A DNA stretch of 64,000 nucleotides from QHXN01 sp963785125 (GTDB lineage Bacteria; Acidobacteriota; Blastocatellia; Pyrinomonadales; Pyrinomonadaceae): assembly GCA_963785125.1 (NCBI GenBank), contig CAWATU010000005.1:142587-206586 (forward strand). Direction: 5' to 3'. A program made the position numbers and the translations under genes. Every line of letters begins with the position of its first letter. Positions within the stretch are counted from its first letter, which is position 1. The notes beneath the pieces are model-generated. The model worked only from the letters and a program-made list of their open reading frames with translations, was not told the DNA's origin and did no database searches. Shown here piece after piece: positions 56,756 to 64,000 of the stretch.

Positions 56756-59302
56756 TCAACGCGCGGCGCTCTCGATGGCGTTGAAGATGAAGGGGAAGGT
56801 GCCCCAGGTCTGGCCGCGGTGCTGGGGGCGGAAGCCGAAGAGGATGACGCGGCCGCGACCCAGAGTGGCTTCGACGAGGGCGGCGCGGCCGGCGAGTTTG
56901 TCGGCGCCGAGCAGCCAGCCGGAGCGCAAGACCTCGTCTTTGCCGGCGTAGCGCGCGACGACGCGCGCACGCGCGGGGTCGGTCACGTCGAAGGCGGCGC
57001 TGTTGACGAAGTACGCGTCGGCCCGCGCGCCGTAGCCGCTCGCAAGCGGGTGCGAGGTCTCGACCTCGACGCGCAGGACGGAGCCGGGGCAGTAGAAGTC
57101 CGCGGGGCGGAGTCCGTCGAGCACGTTGCGCACGGGGAGGTTGAAGTGCTTGAGCGGCAACTCCGTCGAGTCGTCCCAGCAGACGAGCGTGCCGCCCTCC
57201 TCGACGAAGCGGCGGAGGCTCGCCACGCCGCTCTCGCCGATGCCGCCCGTGAACTCCTCCGGCGCCGTCGCCTTCGCGCGCCCTTCGACTATCTCGCGCA
57301 GCCGCATCGAGGGGAGCACGATCACGTCGTACTTCGAGCGCAGGGAACCGGCCCGCACGTCCGCGTCGCGCAGAGGCGTGTAGGGCACGTTGAAGGTGTC
57401 GAAGAGCCAGCGCGTCCAGCCCTCGTCCATCGAGCCCGTCCAACTTTTGTAAAGCGCGAGGCGGACGGGGCGGCGTATCGGATTAAGGATGGGTGACCCG
57501 ACGCCGCCGACGTTGGACGCCGGCCCGGACGAGGCCGTGTTTTCTACCACGGGCAGGCCGAGGTCGCGCCTCACTTCCCACCCATCGCGGACGAGCGTAA
57601 GGCGGCGCTGCGACTCGGGCTCGCGGATGTGTGCGACGGGGTAGGCTTCGACGCCCATCTGCATCGGCAGCGTCCAGCCGGCCACGTCGTAGGGGCGCTC
57701 GGGCGCGCCGCCCGCGAGCCGGTCGGGGTAGAGCTGTCGCTCGAAGAGCGCCTGCACGTTCGAGCGGTAAGGCTGGCGCAGGTAGACGAGGTAGCTGCCC
57801 AGCGGCCACTCGGGCGGGGCGTTCTTCATGTCGTTGTAGACCGTGCCGCGCGTGCCCGCAAGCATCAGGTGCAGCTCCGCGTCCATCCTGTGAACTTCGA
57901 CGCCCTGCTCGACGAGAAGTGTAACGAGCTTGGCGACCGCCTCGTCCCGGCCCTGCCCGGCGGGGATGATGTAGGCGAGCACGTCGTCGTGGCCCTCGGG
58001 CGGCCAGTCGAGCGCACGTCGCCCCAGCGCGTAGAAGTTGCGCAGGTATCGCTCGCGGTACTTCGCAGCCATCGAGAGCACGGCGCGCGAGGCCACCAGC
58101 TCAAGCCCTAAGATGTCGCGCGCGCGCCACTCGCCGCCGGGCCAGGGGTCTGGGAAGTTGGTCGTCGGGCTCTCGGGCAGCGCCGTCGGCATGCCGCGGA
58201 CGGAGGCGCGGCGGAGCTGTTCGGGCGTGACCTTGACGGGTGTCATCAGGCGCGCGCTGGCCGCCTCGGTCAGGATGCCGACCGCGTTGTGGTAGTAGGG
58301 CGCGGTGCGGAAGCCGCCGTGCCACCAGGTATCGTACATCGCGTTGGTGACGACGCCTTTGAAGCCTGCGGCCTCGGCGTCGGCGGCGATCTTGTGGCCG
58401 ACGAGTCCGACCTCGCGCAGAAGCAGCGGCGCGATGTGCGGGTTCGGCGGGTCGTAGAAGGGCGGGACGAAGAAGCGCGATCCCGTCGAGCCCTGCTGAT
58501 GCACGTCGTAGACGATCTGCGGGAACCAATCCTTCCAGAGCAGACGCGTGACGGCGCGCGTCTCCCTGAGGTTGAGCATGAACCAGTCGCGGTTGTCGTC
58601 GTGGCCGGCGTAGGCGTGGTAAAGCTCGGGCGGCTCGGAGCCTTCCCAGGGTTTGCCGAGGGAGCGCCGGTACCAGTCGGCGACGATGTCGATGCCGTCG
58701 GGGTTGGGCGAGGGGATGAGGATGAGAATGGTGTTGGCCAGAATCTCGCGCGTCTCGGCGTCCTGCGCAGAGGCCAGCTCGTATGCGAGCTGCATCGACA
58801 TCTGCGAGGCGACGATCTCGGTCGAGTGGATGGAGCAGGAGATGACGACGACCGTCTTGCCTTCGCGCACCAGACGGTCGCGCTCGGCCTCGTCTCGGAC
58901 GAGCCGCGGGTCTGCGAGGCGGCGCTGTATTTCACGATACCTGTCGAGTTCGCGTATATTCTCTGGCGAGCTGATGAAAGCTGCGAGGATGGGACGGCCG
59001 AGCGTTGACGTGCCGACGGTCTGGACGCGGACGCGCCCGCCGCGCGCGTTGAGCCGTCCGAAGTAGTCGGTGATCTGCTTCCAGTCGGCAACCTTGCGGT
59101 CGTCGCCGGGCGTGAAGCCGAGCACGTCGCGCGGCGAGGGCACGCGTCCGGTAGTCGCCGCGTGCGCGCCGACGCTGGCGGGCGGCTGCGGCGGTCGTGG
59201 TGTGCGGCGGCGCTGCGTGTGCGCGGCGGTCGTGGTCAGGCAGCAGAGTGCGAGCGCAGCGGCCAAGAAGAGAGGCGTGCGGCGAAGGAACGCTTGATGC
59301 AT
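56756..59302 (-). CDS. Exported M14-family zinc carboxypeptidase-like protein
   Basis: 848 residues. The signal peptide ('LFLAAALALCCLTTTAAHT') starts at once. The M14 domain follows: 'TLGRPILAAFISS' start, the zinc-binding H-S-T-E in 'SIHSTEIVASQM', then 'NTILILIPSPNPDG' and 'YAGHDDNRDWFMLN', and 'VYDVHQQG' with the third ligand His. A long C-terminal part (about residue 420 on) contains a glutamine-amidotransferase-like/ThuA-like stretch ('YDVIVLPSM', 'VEEGGTLVCWDD', 'GRVILFGFRPQHRGQT'). Probably a periplasmic peptidase. It uses ATG 59302, directly adjacent to the start of the divergent acyltransferase. The gene for the VWFA protein follows 74 nt downstream. Confidence 0.88.
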   Translation of the reverse strand: MHQAFLRRTPLFLAAALALCCLTTTAAHTQRRRTPRPPQPPASVGAHAATTGRVPSPRDVLGFTPGDDRKVADWKQITDYFGRLNARGGRVRVQTVGTSTLGRPILAAFISSPENIRELDRYREIQRRLADPRLVRDEAERDRLVREGKTVVVISCSIHSTEIVASQMSMQLAYELASAQDAETREILANTILILIPSPNPDGIDIVADWYRRSLGKPWEGSEPPELYHAYAGHDDNRDWFMLNLRETRAVTRLLWKDWFPQIVYDVHQQGSTGSRFFVPPFYDPPNPHIAPLLLREVGLVGHKIAADAEAAGFKGVVTNAMYDTWWHGGFRTAPYYHNAVGILTEAASARLMTPVKVTPEQLRRASVRGMPTALPESPTTNFPDPWPGGEWRARDILGLELVASRAVLSMAAKYRERYLRNFYALGRRALDWPPEGHDDVLAYIIPAGQGRDEAVAKLVTLLVEQGVEVHRMDAELHLMLAGTRGTVYNDMKNAPPEWPLGSYLVYLRQPYRSNVQALFERQLYPDRLAGGAPERPYDVAGWTLPMQMGVEAYPVAHIREPESQRRLTLVRDGWEVRRDLGLPVVENTASSGPASNVGGVGSPILNPIRRPVRLALYKSWTGSMDEGWTRWLFDTFNVPYTPLRDADVRAGSLRSKYDVIVLPSMRLREIVEGRAKATAPEEFTGGIGESGVASLRRFVEEGGTLVCWDDSTELPLKHFNLPVRNVLDGLRPADFYCPGSVLRVEVETSHPLASGYGARADAYFVNSAAFDVTDPARARVVARYAGKDEVLRSGWLLGADKLAGRAALVEATLGRGRVILFGFRPQHRGQTWGTFPFIFNAIESAAR

Positions 59303-60103
59303 CCTGAAAGTCTTCCGACAGAGATTGAAGGCCAAGAGCGAAGCGGTGGTTTGACGAAGGCCGAGTCTAGCACAGCGCCGCGGCGCACGCTCGCGGGGAG
59401 GCTGTGGTACTGGTGGTCTCTGTTCGTAGCCGCGATGCTGCTGCTCGTCATCGGCCCGCCGACGATCATCACGGCGCGCGTTGCGGGGCGGCGCCACTGG
59501 CTCTACCCCTTCGCGCTCTTCGGCGCGCGCAACTGGCTGCGCCTGAGCGGTGTGCGCGTCCGCGTGCGGGGGCTTGAGAATTTAGACCCGCGGCAGTCTT
59601 ACGTCTTCATCGCCAACCATCGCTCCTTCCTCGACACGGCGATGCTCTTCTTCCACCTGCGGCGTCGCATCGGCATCCTCGCCAAGAAGGAGCTGCTGAA
59701 GGTACCCATCCTCGGCTACGGGATGGGCTTCGTCAACATCATGGCCATCGACCGCACGAACCGCGAGAGCGCGCTGCGCACGACGAAGGCCGCGACCGAC
59801 CGCCTGCGCGCGGGCACGTCGTTCGGCGTCTTCGCCGAGGGCACGCGCGCACGCCCCGGCGAGTTGCTCCCGTTCAAGAAGGGCGGCTTCTACATGGCGG
59901 TCGAGGCGGGCGTGCCCGTCGTCCCCGTCGCCATCAAGTACACGGACGGGCTGATGGGCAAAGGCTCCGGCGTCGCGCGCCCCGGCACGGCCGAGATGGT
60001 CGTCCTCCCGCCCATCGAGACCGCCGGCCTCGACGGCGACGACGTGAAGCGCCTCACCGTACAGACGCGCGCGGCCATTGAAGAGGAACTGGCAAAGCCT
60101 TAA
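59297..60103 (+). CDS. 1-acyl-sn-glycerol-3-phosphate acyltransferase (PlsC-like)
   Basis: 268 residues. One membrane helix lies at about 38-60. The four acyltransferase motifs follow: 'IANHRSFLDTAMLF' (NHx4D), 'GFVNIMAIDR', 'FAEGTRARPGELLPFKKGG' (EGTR) and 'VPVVPVAIKYT'. It makes phosphatidic acid from lysophosphatidic acid or acylates a related lipid. ATG 59297 has AAGGA 7 nt upstream; its coding start touches that of the divergent M14 gene. A TTG at 59351 would be an alternative that frees a spacer. It ends before two palindromes. Confidence 0.9.
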   Translation: MHPESLPTEIEGQERSGGLTKAESSTAPRRTLAGRLWYWWSLFVAAMLLLVIGPPTIITARVAGRRHWLYPFALFGARNWLRLSGVRVRVRGLENLDPRQSYVFIANHRSFLDTAMLFFHLRRRIGILAKKELLKVPILGYGMGFVNIMAIDRTNRESALRTTKAATDRLRAGTSFGVFAEGTRARPGELLPFKKGGFYMAVEAGVPVVPVAIKYTDGLMGKGSGVARPGTAEMVVLPPIETAGLDGDDVKRLTVQTRAAIEEELAKP

Positions 60104-60109
60104 GTATTC

Positions 60110-60131
60110 GAGATTTCAAATTTGAAATCTC
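60110..60131. repeat. Perfect 22-bp A/T-rich palindrome
   Basis: Self-complementary over its full length with no loop; the centre is TTTCAAATTTGAAA, as at 19799-19812. It lies 6 nt after the acyltransferase stop and just before a 25-bp hairpin. Confidence 0.7.
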
Positions 60132-60136
60132 AAACC

Positions 60137-60195
60137 TATCAAAAGAGGAGGGCGACGCGAGTTCCATTTACTCGCGTCGCCCTCCTCTTTTGATA
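60137..60195. terminator. Perfect 25-bp bidirectional terminator hairpin
   Basis: Arms 60137-60161 and 60171-60195 are perfect complements around a 9-nt loop, with A/T runs at the outer ends (AAAAG and CTTTT), as expected for use by both convergent genes. Confidence 0.88.
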
Positions 60196-60206
60196 CTTTG
60201 ACAGCC

Positions 60207-61100
60207 TTACGGTTTCGGCTTCGGCGCCGGGGGCGTGGGCTGCGGCGTGGGCTTGTCGGGGGCTTCCGGTTTGTCCTTTGGCTCGTCGTCCTGCTCGATG
60301 ACCCGAACCTTGCCGCTCAGGCGCTCGAAGTCTGTGAACCTGATGCGCATGCGGAGGTGGACGGTCTGGCCCGACTTGAAGTTCAGCTCATCGTCGGCGT
60401 AAGAGTAGGTTGGGAACCAGTACTTACCGTCGATCTGTTCACGGTAGGTCTCGAACGTGGGGAAGCGCTGTTCAAACTCGGGCACGCCCTTGCCGCGCGA
60501 CTTGACGATCTGGAAGTCCTGATCGTCCACCCAGATGCGCCCCTGGAAGAAACGCTGGGGCGGCTTCGACTTCTTGAGCGCGGCCAGCCGGCGCGCGTCG
60601 GACAGAACCTTCGGCGTCACGTCGAAGACGTGCGTGTCCAACTCGTCGAGCTTCTCCTTGCCGACGTAGGCGAAGTTGTACTCGTCCATCTTCGAATACT
60701 CCAGCGCGAAGGACTGGACGCCGCCGAGGTCTTCGAGGTCTTCGGCCGTGATCTGAATCTCAGACATCGTCGGGACAGGGAACTTGAGAATCTTCTCAAA
60801 GCGGTTGCCGCTGTCGTCGAAGACGAAGCGCGAGACGCGGAGGTACTCGCCCGAAATCTGCCCGCCGAAAGCGATGGTCTGGATGATGGCCTCGCGGCGG
60901 AAGCCGTACTCGTTGAGCGCCTTGCGGAACTCGGCCTCCTTCTGCGTAAAGGCGCGGATGATGCGCTCCACGTCCTCGGGCGAGCCCGAGCGGTTGATGG
61001 CCGCCGGGCCGGCGGGGACTGGCGTGGCGGTCTGCTTCTGCGCGGCGGCCGAGCCGGCGCAGAGCAGGGCGGCGAGGACGGGGAAAAGAACTCTTCTCAT
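60207..61100 (-). CDS. Exported protein, possibly LolA-like (297 aa)
   Basis: A signal peptide ('LFPVLAALLCAGSAAAQ') precedes a beta-rich domain of about 200 residues with 'EGYLRVSRFVFDDSGNRFEKIL'-like strands, 'VFDVTPK', 'FFQGRIWVDDQDFQIVKSRG' and 'FPTFETYREQIDGKYWFPTY'. The 'GRIWVDxxDFQIVK' pattern recalls outer-membrane lipoprotein-sorting proteins (LolA/LppX fold). The C-terminus is a Pro/Lys tail. Function is inferred from fold-like motifs only. It stands alone between a terminator and a heptamer hairpin. Confidence 0.7.
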   Translation of the reverse strand: MRRVLFPVLAALLCAGSAAAQKQTATPVPAGPAAINRSGSPEDVERIIRAFTQKEAEFRKALNEYGFRREAIIQTIAFGGQISGEYLRVSRFVFDDSGNRFEKILKFPVPTMSEIQITAEDLEDLGGVQSFALEYSKMDEYNFAYVGKEKLDELDTHVFDVTPKVLSDARRLAALKKSKPPQRFFQGRIWVDDQDFQIVKSRGKGVPEFEQRFPTFETYREQIDGKYWFPTYSYADDELNFKSGQTVHLRMRIRFTDFERLSGKVRVIEQDDEPKDKPEAPDKPTPQPTPPAPKPKP

Positions 61101-61191
61101 AAACTCTCTTCTGAACTTCAGGGGTTAGACGTGCGAGGCATTCGAGTCAGGGAAAAACGCCCGCCGAGCAACCCTTTCGATGCGGGGCCGA

Positions 61192-61252
61192 AGTCCAAAG
61201 TTGCAGGTTACAGTCCAAAGTTGAAGGGAGTATCCCTTCAACTTTGGACTGA
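61192..61252 (-). repeat. Heptamer hairpin, AAAGTCC family
   Basis: Arms 61212-61230 and 61234-61252 are perfect 19-bp complements. A further copy of the left-arm word (AGTCCAAAGTT) stands 21 nt (three heptamers) upstream. It lies 12 nt beyond the stop of mqnD and probably ends that transcript. Confidence 0.75.
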
Positions 61253-61264
61253 CAAGAGAGCGAA

Positions 61265-62113
61265 TCAGCCGACGAACTCGGCTTCAACGCGGTGCGGGAT
61301 GATGCCGCGCTCGAACCCTTCATCAAGCAGACGCTGGACAGCGCGCCGGCCGCGCTCGGTGTAGTCGAGCGTGAGCTGGTTGACCCACATCCCGACGAAG
61401 CGGTCGGCCAACTCCGGGTCCATGTCGCGCGCGAACTGCATGGCGTAGGCGAGCGCGTCGCGGCGGTTGTCGAGCGAGAACTGAATCGACCGGCGCAGGT
61501 AGTCCGAGACGCGCCGGACGGTCTCCGGCCCCAGGTCGCGGCGGATGACGTTGCCGCCCATCGGGAGCGGCAGCCCCTCCTTCTCCTTCCACCACTCGCC
61601 GAGGTCTACGACCTTCTGGAGCCCGAGCCGCTGGTAGAAGAGCTGCCCCTCGTGGATGAGGAGGCCGGCGTCGGCCTCGCCCTTCTGCACGGCGTCGATG
61701 ATCTGGTCGAAGGGGACGACCACGTACTCGAACTCGGGTTCGAGTATGCGCAGCGCGAGGAAGGCGCTCGTCATCGTGCCGGGCACGGCGACTTTCAAGT
61801 TCTTGATGTCGTCGATCTGATACGGCTCGCGCGCGACGACGATGGGGCCGTAGCCCTCGCCGATGGAGGCGCCGTGCGGGAGCAGGACGTACTTGTCGGA
61901 GATGTACGCGTAGGCGTGGAAGCTGACGGCCGTCACGTCGTAGACGCCGCGCGTCGCCTTCTCGTTCAACGTCTGGATGTCTTCGAGCGTGTGCTCGAAC
62001 CTGATGTCGCCCGTGTCGATCTTGTTCGTTGCCAGCCCGTAGAACATGAACGCGTCGTCTGAGTCCGGCGAGTGCGCGACGGTGATGGTGCGTGTCTCTG
62101 TTGCTGTCGTCAT
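61265..62113 (-). CDS. mqnD: 1,4-dihydroxy-6-naphthoate synthase (futalosine pathway)
   Basis: 282 residues. MqnD converts cyclic dehypoxanthinyl futalosine to 1,4-dihydroxy-6-naphthoate for menaquinone. 'AHSPDSDDAFMFYGLATNKID' (in part), 'YDVTAVSFHAYAYISDKYVLLPHG' (in part) and 'GEADAGLLIHEGQLFY' are family hallmarks of this periplasmic-binding-protein-like fold; the His in 'LIHEGQ' is the proposed catalytic residue. mqnE lies 42 nt upstream on the same strand, so the two are probably one operon. No mqnB or mqnC in the window. Confidence 0.93.
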   Translation of the reverse strand: MTTATETRTITVAHSPDSDDAFMFYGLATNKIDTGDIRFEHTLEDIQTLNEKATRGVYDVTAVSFHAYAYISDKYVLLPHGASIGEGYGPIVVAREPYQIDDIKNLKVAVPGTMTSAFLALRILEPEFEYVVVPFDQIIDAVQKGEADAGLLIHEGQLFYQRLGLQKVVDLGEWWKEKEGLPLPMGGNVIRRDLGPETVRRVSDYLRRSIQFSLDNRRDALAYAMQFARDMDPELADRFVGMWVNQLTLDYTERGRRAVQRLLDEGFERGIIPHRVEAEFVG

Positions 62114-62155
62114 ATGTCCCTATGGATTAGTCCTGAATTACTCGAACTGCGCGAT

Positions 62156-63265
62156 TCAGACGGCGGCCGGCTCCTCCACGCGGTTGTAGAGAGTGTCGCG
62201 CTCGACGGCTTCGAGGCCGGCGTCTTCGATGAGGGCGACGATCTCCTGCTTCGACATCTTGACCTCGCCGTTCGACTCGACCGAGTAGCTCTCGGAGAGT
62301 TCGCCGCCCTCGGTGATGGTGCCGTCGAGGTCGTTGGCGCCGTAGTGGAGTGCGACCTGCCCGAGCCGCTTCCCTAACATCACCCAGTAGGACTTGATGT
62401 GCGGGAAGTTGTCGAGCATGAGGCGCGAGACGGCCATCGTCTTCAGGGAATCGACGCCCGTCGGCCCCGGCAGGTGCGCGAGCTGCGAGCCGGGCGGGTA
62501 GAAGGCAAGCGGGATGAAGCACTGGAAGCCGCCCGACTGGTCCTGCTGTTCGCGGAGCCGCACGAGGTGATCGACACGGTCTTCGATTGATTCGATGTGG
62601 CCGTAGAGCATCGTCGCGTTCGTCTTCAAACCCGCTGCGTGTACCTTGCCCGAGAGGTCGAGCCAGCGCTGCGCGTCCGTCTTGTGCGCGCAGATCATCG
62701 AGCGCGTCGGCTCGCGGAAAATCTCCGCCCCGCCGCCGGGGCACGAGTCCATCCCGGCCTCTCTGAGTTTCGAGATGACCTCCTCGTCGCTCATCTTGTA
62801 GAAGCGCGCGAAGTGGTCAAGCTCGACCATCGTCCAAGCCTTTAGATGAAGCTGCGGGTACTGGCGTTTCAGCGACGAGAGCAGGTCGGTGAAGTACGAA
62901 AACGGCAGCTTGGTGTTCAGGCCGCCGACGATGTGCAGCTCGGTCGCGCCCTCTTTGACCGCCTCGCCCGCGATGCGCAGAGAGTCTTCGATGTTGTGCG
63001 TGTAGGCGTCGGGCTGCCGCGGCGTGCGGAAGAAGCCGCAGAACTTACAGTCGGCGTAGCAGATGTTGGTCGGGTTGAAGTGTCGGTTGACGTTGTAGTA
63101 CGTCACGCGCCCGTGCAGACGCCGCCTGACGGTGTCGGCCAGACGGCCGAGCGCCGGCACGTCTTCGGTCGCGAATAGAGCGAGCCCTTCTTCAAAACTG
63201 AGCCGCCCGCCGGCCTCCACCTTCAACGCGAGTTCGTTAAGTCTGGGGTCGTGTGAAAATTCCAT
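62156..63265 (-). CDS. mqnE: Aminofutalosine synthase, radical SAM
   Basis: 369 residues. It joins 3-enolpyruvoyl-benzoate and S-adenosylmethionine into aminofutalosine. The radical-SAM motif CYADCKFC (CxxxCxxC) is in 'NICYADCKFCGFFR'. 'SCPGGGAEIF' and 'TNATMLYGHIES' separate it from the related MqnC, which has 'TTATMMFGH'. Thus this organism makes menaquinone by the futalosine route. A Uma2 gene precedes it by 43 nt, and mqnD follows. Confidence 0.92.
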   Translation of the reverse strand: MEFSHDPRLNELALKVEAGGRLSFEEGLALFATEDVPALGRLADTVRRRLHGRVTYYNVNRHFNPTNICYADCKFCGFFRTPRQPDAYTHNIEDSLRIAGEAVKEGATELHIVGGLNTKLPFSYFTDLLSSLKRQYPQLHLKAWTMVELDHFARFYKMSDEEVISKLREAGMDSCPGGGAEIFREPTRSMICAHKTDAQRWLDLSGKVHAAGLKTNATMLYGHIESIEDRVDHLVRLREQQDQSGGFQCFIPLAFYPPGSQLAHLPGPTGVDSLKTMAVSRLMLDNFPHIKSYWVMLGKRLGQVALHYGANDLDGTITEGGELSESYSVESNGEVKMSKQEIVALIEDAGLEAVERDTLYNRVEEPAAV

Positions 63266-63308
63266 AATCAGATGTTCAAATTCAAAGTCGAACGTTAGAA
63301 ACAGAGCC

Positions 63309-63917
63309 TTACTCCCACAACGCCCGCACGTCGAGCGTGAAGCCGCGCAGCAGCGGCTCGCCCGAGATCGCCTCCGGGTCTTCGAGAACTTCGACCTCCG
63401 CGCCGGGGCGGTAGACGTAGACCTTCCGAGTCGAAGGATCTAACAGCCACCCGAGCTGCGCGCCGTTTTCGACGTACTCTTCCAACTTCTTCTGTAACCT
63501 CTTGAGAGAGTCAGACGGCGACCGCAGTTCGACGACGAAGTCGGGGCAGATGGGCGAGAACTTCTCCTGCTCCTTCTCGCTCAGCGCCTCCCATCGCTCT
63601 TTCTTAATCCACGACAGGTCGGGCGACCGCTTCGCGCCGTTCGGCAGGGAGAACATCGACGACGAATCGAAAGTCTCCCCCGTCCCGTCCTTTTCCGCCC
63701 AGAGGCCGAACCTGACTGCGAGCTTAGAGTTGCGTCTCCCCGTCTTCCCTCCGGTTGGCGGCACGATGATGAGGTCTCCTTCGCTGCTTAGTTCCAGGTT
63801 GAGGTCTTCGTGGCGCATGCAGAAGTCGTAGAACTCGTCCGCGTCCATCTTCCACCCGAGATGGAGGACGAGCGCTTCGTCCCTCTCTTCGGTCGGCGGT
63901 GTGAGTGTGGCGGTCAT
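63309..63917 (-). CDS. Uma2 (DUF820) family protein, PD-(D/E)XK fold
   Basis: 202 residues with the Uma2 order: 'LELSSEGDLIIVPPTGG', 'PDLSWIKKERW', and the motif core 'CPDFVVELRSPSDSLKRLQKK' (in part; D...E-x-R), ending in a short beta segment 'YRPGAEVEVL'. The family has the restriction-endonuclease fold and is very common in cyanobacteria and acidobacteria; its physiological role is unclear. In the D-ExK core the Lys is replaced by Arg, so nuclease activity is uncertain. Confidence 0.88.
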   Translation of the reverse strand: MTATLTPPTEERDEALVLHLGWKMDADEFYDFCMRHEDLNLELSSEGDLIIVPPTGGKTGRRNSKLAVRFGLWAEKDGTGETFDSSSMFSLPNGAKRSPDLSWIKKERWEALSEKEQEKFSPICPDFVVELRSPSDSLKRLQKKLEEYVENGAQLGWLLDPSTRKVYVYRPGAEVEVLEDPEAISGEPLLRGFTLDVRALWE

Positions 63918-63957
63918 AAGTCGGAGCCTTTCATCCCGGGAAGCGCGCTTCTTAAAT

Positions 63958-64000
63958 TCAGCCCCTCAGCAGCGCGGCGCCGCCGAACGTGGCGAGCAGG
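63958..64000 (-). CDS. Possible C-terminal end of a further gene, cut by the window
   Basis: Reading in from the window edge on the minus strand, 'LLATFGGAALLRG' ends at a TGA (63958-63960). Only 13 codons are visible; neither the frame nor the product can be confirmed. Confidence 0.3.
   Translation of the reverse strand, partial: LLATFGGAALLRG

Overview
The window is high-GC chromosomal DNA with tightly packed genes on both strands. I see no transposase, integrase, plasmid or phage gene. The gene content points to Acidobacteriota, most likely class Blastocatellia. The evidence is two VWFA proteins of the acidobacterial type, an ECF sigma factor paired with a Ser/Thr kinase that carries a TolB-like propeller, an SBBP/Calx-beta/DUF4214 surface protein, futalosine-pathway menaquinone genes (mqnE, mqnD), many secreted proteins of unknown function and a Uma2 protein. 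The placement comes from family recognition only.

Layout. 1-5.4 kb: end of a family 2 glycoside hydrolase, a PpiD/SurA-type foldase and a c-type haem-binding protein. 5.6-14.5 kb: an unrecognised protein with a PD-(D/E)XK-like C-terminus, a 1106-residue beta-propeller surface protein, mug, msrA and a MATE exporter. 14.6-19.2 kb: ECF sigma factor, anti-sigma factor and two exported HEAT-repeat proteins. 19.2-25 kb: peptide deformylase, an EEP-family phosphohydrolase, trehalose synthase and a PQQ-type propeller. 25.3-35.7 kb: an envelope operon of a DUF1175 lipoprotein, a thioester alpha-2-macroglobulin, a membrane protein, a lipoprotein and a fused transpeptidase/SpoIID/zinc-peptidase protein. 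35.8-45.1 kb: haem A synthase, an M50-like peptidase, the sigma/kinase pair, moaC, moeA and a nucleotidyltransferase. 45.2-52 kb: tRNA-Asp, tRNA-Val, a VWFA protein, and a pentose/nucleoside block (deoB, hpt, rpiB, deoC) in which RpiB and DeoC carry N-terminal helices like microcompartment encapsulation peptides. 52-64 kb: glgC, a decaying secreted-protein locus, a second VWFA protein, an M14 peptidase, an acyltransferase, mqnD, mqnE and a Uma2 protein.

The most striking feature is between the genes. Many coding regions end in long, often perfect hairpins. In most of them the arms are built of tandem 7-nt words, with a different word in each family (for example NNGGCAG, ACCGTAA, ATGATGA, AAAGTCC). 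Two arms of one hairpin often differ by whole words. One family keeps a 60-nt loop in three copies and is always oriented with the gene that ends beside it. Another copy has been taken into a reading frame and encodes a signal anchor. These hairpins probably end transcripts or protect 3' ends. Their word structure recalls the heptameric short tandem repeats known from cyanobacteria.

The two other systems I would follow up are the macroglobulin/cell-wall operon and the pair of apparently compartment-targeted sugar-phosphate enzymes, which has no shell gene in this window.
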